A DNA stretch of 64,000 nt, taken from Vicinamibacterales bacterium (lineage in GTDB: Bacteria; Acidobacteriota; Vicinamibacteria; Vicinamibacterales; UBA2999). Below, one piece after another: positions 56,275 through 64,000 of the stretch. The notes below the pieces were generated by a model, which was not told where the DNA came from, did no database searches, and saw nothing but the letters and a program-made list of their open reading frames with translations. How positions within the stretch are numbered: position 1 is the stretch's first letter; every line of letters begins with the position of its first letter. The stretch is taken from assembly GCA_030680175.1 (NCBI GenBank), contig JAUXWO010000113.1, positions 1 through 64,000 on the forward strand, given 5' to 3'. The translations under genes were made by a program, and so were the position numbers.

Positions 56275-56829
56275 GCGGCCGCCCGGCGGCTTGACGCCGG
56301 CCGGCGGCGCGGCGGGCGCCAGCGTCATGTTCGCGATCTCGACGAGGCTGAGCTTCGACGGCGGGCCGGCGTGCGCGTTCCGGTACTTCACCAGCAGCTC
56401 CTCGGGCGCGCCGTCCACCAGCGCATCGAGCACCGCCGAGGGACGGTAGTCCACGCCGGGCACCACGGGCGAGATGAGGTGCACGTAGAGCGCCTGCCCC
56501 TTGGCGTCGGGTTCGCTCGCCTTGTAGACGCGCCACCCCGCCGCCTGCGTGCGCCGCGCCGGATCGGGGCTGGCGGCCAAGGCGGCCTGGAGGGCACGGA
56601 TCATCGCTTCATAGTCGGCCGTCGTCGCGGCCGCGACGGGCACGAGGAGCAGGCCGACCTCCGTCTCGAACTGCACGACGGCCGGATCCTCGGACAGCCG
56701 GGCGGTCTCGGTGACGGGCGGGACAGGGGGTTGGGCGAGCGCGGCCTGCGGCCACAGCGGGGCCGCAGCGACGATGGCCCCGGACAGGGCCCACGGCAGC
56801 CACCGCGGACGGGTGGGCACTGGAATCAC
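56272..56829 (-). CDS. Secreted protein of an uncharacterised paralogous family (copy 1)
   Basis: The 185-aa protein has a signal peptide ending AALAQ. It shares with the next gene upstream (56894-57400) the pattern AGWRVYKA, VHLISPVVPGVDY and ELLVKYRNAHAG. I do not recognise the family. The start is GTG. The final bases overlap the 3' copy of the direct repeat by three bases. Confidence 0.75.
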   Translation of the reverse strand: MIPVPTRPRWLPWALSGAIVAAAPLWPQAALAQPPVPPVTETARLSEDPAVVQFETEVGLLLVPVAAATTADYEAMIRALQAALAASPDPARRTQAAGWRVYKASEPDAKGQALYVHLISPVVPGVDYRPSAVLDALVDGAPEELLVKYRNAHAGPPSKLSLVEIANMTLAPAAPPAGVKPPGGR

Positions 56830-56893
56830 GAATCGAGGGGATGAGACCGGTGGCGTGCGCGCCCCGGGGAACCGGCCCCCGGGGCGCTCCCCC

Positions 56894-57400
56894 CTACTGT
56901 CCCATCAACATGAAGCCGTTCAGCGAGCTGATTGCGCGACCCGCAAACGAATCACGGTACTTCACGAACAGCTCCTGCACTTCCACCGGGAAGACCTCGG
57001 CGATGAGGCGCGTGAGATCGTACTCCTCGCCCTTGACGACCGGGTCGATCACCATGACGTACACGGCGCTGCCCTGGGCCAACTGCGGCGACTTGAAGAT
57101 CTTCCACCCCGCCGCCTGCTGACGCCGCGTGGGGTTCTCGCTCTTCTGGAGCGCCTCCTTCAGCTTGGTCAGCACCTCTTCGAAGTCCGCGACCTTGTCG
57201 GGCTTGATGAGGATGCTGATGACGGCGGCATCGCCGTCCAGCGTCAGCACCGGCTTGGCAGGCTCCTGCGGCGCCGCCTGGGCCTCGGGCGCGGGATCCT
57301 GCGCGAACGAGGGTGTGGCCACGACGGTGGCCACGGCGAAGGCGACCCCCATCACGAACGACCGGCGCGCAGCCGGTGAGAAACTGCAAACTCCAAGCAT
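56894..57400 (-). CDS. Secreted protein of an uncharacterised paralogous family (copy 2)
   Basis: The 168-aa protein has a signal peptide ending PSFAQ and a core matching copy 1: AGWKIFKSPQLAQGSAVYV, VIDPVVKGEEYDL and ELFVKYRDSFAG. GGAGG lies seven bases before ATG 57400. The shared Trp-Lys/Arg pattern suggests a compact globular domain. Tandem duplication has left two diverged copies; function unknown. Confidence 0.78.
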   Translation of the reverse strand: MLGVCSFSPAARRSFVMGVAFAVATVVATPSFAQDPAPEAQAAPQEPAKPVLTLDGDAAVISILIKPDKVADFEEVLTKLKEALQKSENPTRRQQAAGWKIFKSPQLAQGSAVYVMVIDPVVKGEEYDLTRLIAEVFPVEVQELFVKYRDSFAGRAISSLNGFMLMGQ

Positions 57401-57431
57401 TGAGCGGCCTCCTTCAAGAATGGCGGTTACT

Positions 57432-58571
57432 CTACCGTACAGACCGGCCAATGAAAACCATCATGATTTCATTGGCCACGAGCATGCCGTCCCTCGTGAG
57501 CGCCAGCCGCTCCCCGGGACGATGGACGAGGAGGCCGGCCTCGACGAACGGGGCCAGCTCCGTGCCGTAATCATTCCACACGTCGAGTCCATATGCGTCA
57601 CGAAGTACGCGGAGGTCCACACCGTCCGTCAGGCGGAGCCCCATGAAGATGGCTTCACCGGCCCGCTCTTCGCGCGGCCGCGCGGCCTCGTCGACGCGCA
57701 CCGTCTCCCCGCGCTCGAGGCGTGCCACGTAGTCGCCGGTGCCCGACACGTTGCGCCACCGCCGATCGCCGCGGGTCGAATGCGCCCCACACCCGAACCC
57801 CGCCCACGCACCGTCCTGCCAGTACTTCAGGTTGTGGCGCGACTGCCGTCCAGGTCTGGCGACATTCGAGATCTCGTACTGGGCATAGCCGGCGGCGTCG
57901 AGCCGGGCCATGGCCTCGAGGTACATCGCTGCTGCGTCCTCGTCGGGCGCCACCGACCAGCCCCCACGCGCCATCTCGTCACGAAGGGGCGCGTTCGGAT
58001 AGATCTCGAGCAGGTACAGCGACGCGTGCTCGGGGCCGCACGCGATGAGCGCGTCGACCGACGACAGCCACGCGTCCACGGACTGGCCGGGCAGCCACAT
58101 CATCAGGTCGAGGCTCACGTTGTCGAAGCCCGCGGCACGCGCGGCGTCGAGGGCGCGGCGCGCCGTGTCGGCGGTGTGCAGGCGCCCGAGCCGCGTCAGC
58201 TCCTCGTCGCGGAACGACTGCACGCCGTAGCTGAGACGCGTGATGCCGGCGTCGCGGAAGCCCGCCAGCCGCGCCTCGTCGACCGTCTCGGGATTGGCTT
58301 CGAGCGTCACCTCGGCGTCCGGCGTCACCGCAAAGGCGTCGCGGCAGGCGCGGATGAGGGCCGCGACGTCTCCCGGCTCGAGCAGCGACGGCGTGCCGCC
58401 GCCGAAGAAGATCGTGTCCGCCGCGGTCCCGGGCTCTGCCGCCGCACGGATCTCGGCCACGAGCGCCTGGACGTACCGGGTCTTGAGCGGCCCGTCGAAC
58501 AGGCCGCGATTGAAATTGCAGTAGTTGCAGATGGCGGCGCAGAACGGGATGTGGAGGTAGATCCCAATCAC
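57432..58571 (-). CDS. hemW: Heme chaperone HemW (radical SAM, coproporphyrinogen-oxidase-like)
   Basis: The 379-aa radical-SAM protein has the cluster motif CAAICNYCNF at residues 11-20, FFGGGTPSLL, LEANPETVD and YGVQSF, all features of HemW. HemW binds heme for delivery to respiratory enzymes and lacks the CX3CX2CXC motif of true HemN. It lies downstream of a CACGAAG element. Confidence 0.92.
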   Translation of the reverse strand: MIGIYLHIPFCAAICNYCNFNRGLFDGPLKTRYVQALVAEIRAAAEPGTAADTIFFGGGTPSLLEPGDVAALIRACRDAFAVTPDAEVTLEANPETVDEARLAGFRDAGITRLSYGVQSFRDEELTRLGRLHTADTARRALDAARAAGFDNVSLDLMMWLPGQSVDAWLSSVDALIACGPEHASLYLLEIYPNAPLRDEMARGGWSVAPDEDAAAMYLEAMARLDAAGYAQYEISNVARPGRQSRHNLKYWQDGAWAGFGCGAHSTRGDRRWRNVSGTGDYVARLERGETVRVDEAARPREERAGEAIFMGLRLTDGVDLRVLRDAYGLDVWNDYGTELAPFVEAGLLVHRPGERLALTRDGMLVANEIMMVFIGRSVR

Positions 58572-58587
58572 TGATGCATCACTGGAT

Positions 58588-58704
58588 CACGTACAAACAC
58601 GAAGGACACGAAGGCCACGAAGACGGACGAACACAAGACGCTCAGACCCCCAAGGAAAACTTCGTGCGTCCTTCGTCTCGTCGTGACCTTCGTGTTTGTC
58701 GTCT
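58588..58704. repeat. CACGAAG-type palindromic element
   Basis: It begins CGTACAAACACGAAGGACAC and ends GTGACCTTCGTGTTTGTCGT, a near-inverse, in about 117 bp. It is the shortest of the three two-armed copies and lies between hemW and the DnaC-like gene. Confidence 0.85.
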
Positions 58705-58709
58705 CGACG

Positions 58710-59570
58710 TCACGAGCCGGCTTTGCCGCCGGTCCACTTGAGCTCCGCCGGTCCCCGCTCGCGCAACTGGGCGCGGGCCATGCCGCGCGAGCGATCCGGC
58801 AGCCGGCGGGTGCCGCGCAGGTTCTCGGGCGAGAGGGGCGAGCGCTCGTGGTACCGCGCGATGTCGCCGGGTGTCGGGTTGGGGCCGCCGACCTCGCGGG
58901 CGTCGATGCCCTCCATGTGCACCCAGTCGCACATCTCGAACAGCCGCGACCGGATGCGCGCGCCCAGCCGGAAGACCATCGAGTTGGGGTCGCCGCTGTC
59001 GGGGCCGTCCTCGAGGTTCGTGGTGAAGATGGTGGGCCGCCCCTCGCTGTAGCGGGTGTTGACGACGAGCCCGAGCGTTTCCTGGACCCACTCCGACGTC
59101 TTCTCCGCCCCGAGGTCGTCGAGCACGAGCAGGTCCGCGTCGAGCACGGGGCGCAGCACCTCCATCTCCGTCTCGTCGCCGCCCGAGCTGTACGTGTCGC
59201 GCACGAGCTTCAGCAGCTCCCGCGTCTCGTAGAAGTAGCCGCGGGCGCCGCGCTGGCCGACGACCGCCTTCAGGATCGCGACGGCGAGGTGCGTCTTGCC
59301 GACGCCGTGCTGGCCGCGCAGCAGCAACCCGCGATCGACGACGGGGAACGCGTCGATGAAGGCGCGCGCCTTGCGGTGCGCCTCGCGCAGCGAGTCGTAG
59401 CTCTGCTCGAAGTTCGTGAGCTCGCAGTGGCGGTACCGGCGCGGAATCCGCGCGGCGGCGAGCGAGTGCTCGACGAGCTTCGCCTGCCAGCAGTCGCACC
59501 GCGCGACCTGCTCCACGCCGTCCGCCTCCACCGTCTTCCAGCCGCTGTCGCCGCAGATCTCACACGCCAT
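58710..59570 (-). CDS. DnaC/IstB-like AAA+ ATPase
   Basis: The 286-aa protein has an N-terminal zinc-type cluster (CEICGDSG and CDC), Walker A GQHGVGKTHLA and Walker B LLVLDDLGAEK, followed by a sensor region IFTTNL. This matches DnaC/DnaI helicase-loader-type ATPases; IstB-type transposition ATPases are close relatives, but no transposase is nearby. A loader for the replicative helicase is the better guess. Confidence 0.85.
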   Translation of the reverse strand: MACEICGDSGWKTVEADGVEQVARCDCWQAKLVEHSLAAARIPRRYRHCELTNFEQSYDSLREAHRKARAFIDAFPVVDRGLLLRGQHGVGKTHLAVAILKAVVGQRGARGYFYETRELLKLVRDTYSSGGDETEMEVLRPVLDADLLVLDDLGAEKTSEWVQETLGLVVNTRYSEGRPTIFTTNLEDGPDSGDPNSMVFRLGARIRSRLFEMCDWVHMEGIDAREVGGPNPTPGDIARYHERSPLSPENLRGTRRLPDRSRGMARAQLRERGPAELKWTGGKAGS

Positions 59571-59591
59571 GACCGTCCTGCCCGTCCGCGT

Positions 59592-60443
59592 TCAATTCAG
59601 ATAACTCTTCAACGTCGTGTAGCGCCGCAGCTTCTGGAGCGCCCGCGACTCGAGCTGACGCACGCGTTCGCGCGACAGATGGAGCCGTTCGCCCGCCTGC
59701 CGCAGCGTCTGCGGATCGCCGTCGGCCAGCCCGTACCGCAGCCGCATCACCTCGCGCTCGCGCGGCTCCAGTTCGTCGAGCGCCCGGGCCAGATGGCGCG
59801 CGAACGCCTCGCGCAGCAGCGCGTCCTCGACGTGCGGCAGCGCCGTCTCGTCGGCCAGCGTGTCCCCCACCTCCGGCGCGTCCTCGCCCCCGCCCACGCG
59901 ATCGCTGAGCGACACATCGTCGGCCTGGAGCTGCAGGAGCAACTGGACGTCCGCGTCGGTGATCTCGAGTTCGTCGGCGATCTCCTGCACCGTCGGTGCG
60001 TGCTCGAGCTGCGCGGCGAGGGCGGCCACCTGGCGGCCGAAGCGGGCGGCCGCGCCGGACACGCGGTCGGGCACGGTGTAGACGCGGGCCTCCTCCGAGA
60101 GCAGGTGCATGATCGCCTGCCGGATCCACCACACCGCATACGTGATGAACCGGACGTTGCGTTCGGGGTCGAAGCGGCGCGCGCCTTCGATGAGGCCGAG
60201 GTTGCCCTCGTGAATCAGATCCAGGAAGGGCACGCCGAGCCGGCGGTACCGCTTCGCGTAGCTGACGACGAAGCGGAGGTTGCCTTCGACGAGCGCGGCC
60301 AGTGCCGCCTCGTCGCCGTGCTGCTGGATGCGGCGTCCGAGATCCCGCTCCTCGTCCGGCGTGAGGCGGGGGCACTTCGCGATGGCGCGCAGGTAGGCCT
60401 GCAGGCTGGCCGCATCCGCCGCGAGCGTCTCGAGCTTGCGCAT
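59592..60443 (-). CDS. Sigma-70-family RNA polymerase sigma factor
   Basis: The 283-aa sigma factor has regions 1.2 and 2 (LVEGNLRFVVSYAKRY, DLIHEGNLGLIEGARRFD, FITYAVWWIRQAIMH), region 3 and region 4 (LHLSRERVRQLESRAL). It lacks the long region 1.1 of the primary sigma and resembles a group 2 or RpoS/SigB-size factor. Which promoters it uses cannot be told. Confidence 0.92.
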   Translation of the reverse strand: MRKLETLAADAASLQAYLRAIAKCPRLTPDEERDLGRRIQQHGDEAALAALVEGNLRFVVSYAKRYRRLGVPFLDLIHEGNLGLIEGARRFDPERNVRFITYAVWWIRQAIMHLLSEEARVYTVPDRVSGAAARFGRQVAALAAQLEHAPTVQEIADELEITDADVQLLLQLQADDVSLSDRVGGGEDAPEVGDTLADETALPHVEDALLREAFARHLARALDELEPREREVMRLRYGLADGDPQTLRQAGERLHLSRERVRQLESRALQKLRRYTTLKSYLN

Positions 60444-60484
60444 CCCGCGGCGATCTTACCACCGCGGCCCGGCGCCGGCACCGG

Positions 60485-60943
<459 letters not shown>

Positions 60944-60960
60944 CGTCGTCTCGACCCGTG

Positions 60961-62061
60961 TCAGCCCGCGTCGAAGGCGCCGGCCCTGACACTCTCGCCG
61001 TTCAGCCGGCCGAACTCGCGCAGCAGTTCCTTGGAGCGCTCGTCGAGCAGGCGCGGCAGCATCAGGCGCACCTCCACGACGAGGTCGCCGCGCCGCCCGT
61101 CGCGCGGCGACGGGACGCCGCGCTCGCGCATGCGGAAGCGCTGCCCGGACTGCGTGCCCGGAGGAATCCGTACGCGCGCCGGACCATCCGGCGTGGGGAC
61201 GTCGACGCGGGCGCCGAGCGCGGCCTCGTCGATCGCGATGGGGACGGTGAGATGCAGATCCTCGCCGCGCCGCTCGAAGAAGGGATGCGGCGCCACCTCG
61301 ATCTCGATGTACAGGTCGCCGGGCGGCCCGCCGCGGACGCCCGCATGGCCCTTGCCCGCCACGCGCACCCGCGCGCCGGTGTCCACGCCCGGGGGCACGC
61401 GCACGCGCACGATCTCGCTGCGCGCCTCGACGCCCTGGCCATGACAGGTGTCGCACGGCTGCTGCCGCAGGCGGCCGGCGCCGCCGCAGGCGCCACAGGT
61501 CTTGGCGAAGACCATGTGCCCCCGGACGGACCGCACCGTGCCGCCGCCGCCGCACGCCACGCAGGCCGACTCGACCGTCCGATGCACGCCGCCGCCCTCG
61601 CAGCTGCCGCACACCTCATGCCGCGTGACCGTCTCGACGTGGGTCATGCCGTGCCACGCCTCCTCGAAGCTGAGCGTGACGCGCCGGTGGAGATCGGCCC
61701 CGGCCTGCGGTCCCGCCGCGTCCGACGGGTTGGCGCGCCGCGTGAACACCTCTTCAAAGAGGTCGCCGAACGTAGTCGCGCGTTCCGCGTGCGCGCGGGC
61801 GCTGAAGTCGAAGCCCGCAAACCCGACCGACGGGCCGCCGCCGGCGGCCGACGGCACCTGGCCGGTGTCGTACCGGCGGCGCCGGTCCGGGTCGATGAGC
61901 GTCTCGTACGCCTCGAGGATCTGGTGGAACCGCCGCTCGGCCTCCCCGTCGCCCGGATTGATGTCGGGGTGGTACCGGCGCGCAAGACGACGGTACGCCC
62001 GCTTGATGTCCGCGGGCGTGGCCTGCCGTTCGATCCCGAGCACGATGTAGAGGTCCATCAT
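60961..62061 (-). CDS. dnaJ: Chaperone protein DnaJ (with zinc-finger repeats)
   Basis: The 366-aa co-chaperone has a J domain with RYHPDINPG and four CxxCxGxG zinc repeats (CGSCEGGG, CVACGGGG, CGACGGAG, CDTCHGQG). The substrate-binding domain ends with FRMRERGVP. The Gly/Phe-rich linker is short, with AGFDFSARA. It lies 40 bp after dnaK; grpE, often between them, is absent here. Confidence 0.94.
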   Translation of the reverse strand: MMDLYIVLGIERQATPADIKRAYRRLARRYHPDINPGDGEAERRFHQILEAYETLIDPDRRRRYDTGQVPSAAGGGPSVGFAGFDFSARAHAERATTFGDLFEEVFTRRANPSDAAGPQAGADLHRRVTLSFEEAWHGMTHVETVTRHEVCGSCEGGGVHRTVESACVACGGGGTVRSVRGHMVFAKTCGACGGAGRLRQQPCDTCHGQGVEARSEIVRVRVPPGVDTGARVRVAGKGHAGVRGGPPGDLYIEIEVAPHPFFERRGEDLHLTVPIAIDEAALGARVDVPTPDGPARVRIPPGTQSGQRFRMRERGVPSPRDGRRGDLVVEVRLMLPRLLDERSKELLREFGRLNGESVRAGAFDAG

Positions 62062-62100
62062 GTCGTCCCTGCCGCCGATCGCGGCGCCCCCGGCGGCCGA

Positions 62101-64000
62101 CTACTTCTTGTCGTCCTCCACCACTTCGGCATCGATCACCTCGCCTTCGGCCGCCGCCGCGTTCGCGGCGTCGGGACCGGGCGCGCCCGCCGACGGGCCG
62201 CCCTCGGGCGGCGTGGCCGCCTGCTGGCGATAGAGCGCTTCGGCCGCCTTGTGCTGCGCCGAGGTCAACGCCTCCATCGCGCGGGTCATCGCGGCGGCGT
62301 CGTTGGCCTCGATGGCCGTCTTGAGGCTGGCCATCGCGCCTTCGACCGCGCCGCGATCCCCGGCCTCCAGCTTGTCGCCGGCGTCCTTCAGCATCCGCTC
62401 GGCGGTGTAGAGCGCCTGGTCGGCGCGATTGCGCGTCTCGATCTCCTCGCGCCGCTGCTTGTCCTCGTCGGCGTGCGTCTCGGCCTCGCGCATCATCTGC
62501 GCCACTTCGTCCTTGCTCAGGCCGGAGGAGGCCGTGATCTGGATCTTCTGCTCCTTGCCCGTCCCGAGGTCCTTGGCCGACACGTTGACCATGCCGTTGG
62601 CGTCGATGTCGAAGGCGACCTCGATCTGCGGCACGCCGCGCGGGGCCGGCGGCAGGCCGATCAGGTGGAAGCGGCCCAGCGTGCGGTTGTCGCGGGCCAG
62701 CGGACGCTCGCCCTGGAGCACGTGGACTTCCACGCTCGTCTGGCTGTCGGCGGCCGTCGAGAACACCTCGCTCTTGCGCGTCGGGATCGTGGTGTTGCGC
62801 GTGATGAGCGGCGTCATCACGCCGCCGAGCGTCTCGATGCCGAGCGACAGCGGCGTCACGTCGAGCAGGAGCAGATCCTTCACCTCGCCGGCCAGCACGC
62901 CCGCCTGGATCGCCGCGCCGACGGCGACGACCTCATCCGGATTCACGCCCTTGTGCGGCTCCTTGCCGAACAGCTCCTTGACGATCTGCTGCACCTTGGG
63001 GATGCGCGTCGAGCCGCCGACCAGCACCACCTCGTCGATCTTGCTCGCGTCGAGCCCCGCATCCACCAGCGCCTGCCGCGTCGGCCCGACCGTCCGCTGC
63101 AGCAGCGCGTCGACGAGCGACTCGAACTTCGCGCGCGTGAGCTTCATCGCCAGGTGCTTCGGCCCCGAGGCATCCGCCGTGATGAACGGCAGGTTGATCT
63201 CGGTCTCCATCACCGACGACAGCTCCATCTTCGCCTTCTCGGCGGCCTCGCGCAGCCGCTGCAGCGCCATGCGATCCTTGCCGAGGTCGATGCCATCGCT
63301 CTTCCGGAACTCGTCGATGATCCACTCGATCACCCGCTGATCGAGGTTGTCGCCACCGAGATGCGTGTCGCCGTTGGTCGACTTCACCTCGACGACGCCC
63401 TCGCCCACTTCCAGGATCGAGATGTCGAAGGTGCCGCCGCCGAAGTCGTACACGGCGATCGTCTCGTCCTTCTTCTTGTCGAGCCCGTACGCCAGCGCCG
63501 CCGCCGTCGGCTCGTTGACGATGCGCATGACCTCGAGGCCGGCGATCTGCCCGGCTTCCTTGGTGGCCTGCCGCTGCGCGTCATTGAAGTAGGCCGGCAC
63601 GGTGATGACCGCCTTCGTCACCGTCTGGCCGAGGTAGTCCTCGGCCGCCTGCTTGAGCTTCTGCAGCACCATGGCCGACAGCTGCGGCGGCGCGAACTCC
63701 TGGTCGCCGATCTTCACGCGCACATCGCCATTCCCGGCGGCGGCGACGTGGTACGGCACCATGCGCAGCTCGTCGCTCACTTCCTCGAAGCGGCGGCCCA
63801 TGAATCGCTTGATCGAAAAGATCGTCTGCTCGGGGTTCGTCACGGCCTGGCGCTTGGCCACCTGGCCCACGAGGCGCTCCCCGGTCTTGCTGAAGGCAAC
63901 GACCGACGGTGTGAGCCGGCTGCCCTCGGCGTTCTGAATCACAGTGGGCTGGTCGCCTTCCATCACGGCGACTACCGAGTTCGTAGTGCCGAGGTCGATA
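62101..64000 (-). CDS. dnaK: Chaperone protein DnaK (N-terminus cut by window end)
   Basis: The Hsp70 chaperone runs past the window edge, so the first few residues are missing. Reading beyond the track start gives [16 protein letters not shown], the Hsp70 phosphate-loop signature. [13 protein letters not shown] and [13 protein letters not shown] confirm the ATPase domain, and the substrate-binding domain and C-terminal [10 protein letters not shown] tail are intact. Confidence 0.97.
   Translation of the reverse strand, partial: IDLGTTNSVVAVMEGDQPTVIQNAEGSRLTPSVVAFSKTGERLVGQVAKRQAVTNPEQTIFSIKRFMGRRFEEVSDELRMVPYHVAAAGNGDVRVKIGDQEFAPPQLSAMVLQKLKQAAEDYLGQTVTKAVITVPAYFNDAQRQATKEAGQIAGLEVMRIVNEPTAAALAYGLDKKKDETIAVYDFGGGTFDISILEVGEGVVEVKSTNGDTHLGGDNLDQRVIEWIIDEFRKSDGIDLGKDRMALQRLREAAEKAKMELSSVMETEINLPFITADASGPKHLAMKLTRAKFESLVDALLQRTVGPTRQALVDAGLDASKIDEVVLVGGSTRIPKVQQIVKELFGKEPHKGVNPDEVVAVGAAIQAGVLAGEVKDLLLLDVTPLSLGIETLGGVMTPLITRNTTIPTRKSEVFSTAADSQTSVEVHVLQGERPLARDNRTLGRFHLIGLPPAPRGVPQIEVAFDIDANGMVNVSAKDLGTGKEQKIQITASSGLSKDEVAQMMREAETHADEDKQRREEIETRNRADQALYTAERMLKDAGDKLEAGDRGAVEGAMASLKTAIEANDAAAMTRAMEALTSAQHKAAEALYRQQAATPPEGGPSAGAPGPDAANAAAAEGEVIDAEVVEDDKK

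Noticed and set aside
58710-59570. IstB-type transposition ATPase
   Set aside because: No IstA transposase, terminal repeats or insertion boundaries are visible; the N-terminal zinc-type motif fits a DnaC/DnaI-like loader better.

Overview
The window is about 68% G+C by eye and gene-dense. It reads as chromosomal core DNA of a Gram-negative, menaquinone-using bacterium. Outer-membrane and lipid A genes (BamA, Skp, FabZ-LpxA, LpxI, LolC/D, TonB) sit beside futalosine-route menaquinone genes (MqnA, MqnC, UbiA-like, MenG), a mycobacterial Sdh1-like succinate dehydrogenase and a dnaK-dnaJ-hspR operon. This mix best fits Acidobacteriota, probably the Vicinamibacteria; that placement is inference from gene content, not a database match. 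Nearly all genes lie on the minus strand in long operons with 1-11 nt ATGA/GTGA-type overlaps. I see no rRNA, tRNA, CRISPR array, transposase or prophage.

Layout: 0.2-3.5 kb, ETF and ETF-quinone oxidoreductase. 3.7-8.7 kb, fatty-acid operon yceD-rpmF-plsX-fabD-fabG-acpP-fabF. 8.8-16.7 kb, dGTPase-like, phosphopentomutase, Hfq, MiaA, a 28-aa membrane ORF, TonB, then menG, ubiA-like prenyltransferase, an amidohydrolase that may be MqnX, and a TPR-like protein. 16.9-20.5 kb, sdhCAB. 20.7-30.5 kb, one long envelope/quinone operon: bamA, lipoprotein, skp, fabZ-lpxA fusion, lpxI, Gfo/Idh oxidoreductase, an MqnE-like protein without the radical-SAM cysteines, mqnA and mqnC. 30.6-34.2 kb, clpC diverging from a hydroxyacid dehydrogenase. 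34.6-41.6 kb, lolD, lolC, lysS, nusB, ribH, enoyl-CoA hydratase and small membrane proteins. 41.8-48.3 kb, plus-strand TetR, RND adaptor, and a 1,493-aa RND permease fused to a TolC-type channel. 48.5-53.8 kb, PfkB kinase, MTAP, an epimerase/metallo-beta-lactamase fusion, meaB and acyl-CoA dehydrogenase. 53.9-58.6 kb, desaturase, LecA-like lectin, a small barrel protein, two paralogous secreted proteins and hemW. 58.7-64 kb, DnaC-like ATPase, sigma-70 factor, hspR, dnaJ and dnaK (cut by the window end).

The genes join up in places. Acyl-CoA dehydrogenase, ETF and ETF-QO would pass electrons from acyl-CoA oxidation into the menaquinone pool, succinate dehydrogenase feeds the same pool, and the mqn/ubiA/menG genes make the quinone. 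FAS II genes supply acyl-ACP to membrane lipids and to lipid A through FabZ-LpxA and LpxI, while BamA, Skp and Lol proteins assemble the outer membrane.

The most unusual material is: the cluster-less MqnE homologue inside the mqn operon; the RND-TolC polyprotein with an internal signal-peptide-like segment; the epimerase-MBL and FabZ-LpxA fusions; two small membrane ORFs missed by the ORF track; and a set of intergenic repeats (degenerate heptamer arrays often touching start codons, CACGAAG-type palindromic elements, and REP-like inverted repeats, one between perfect 24-bp direct repeats).
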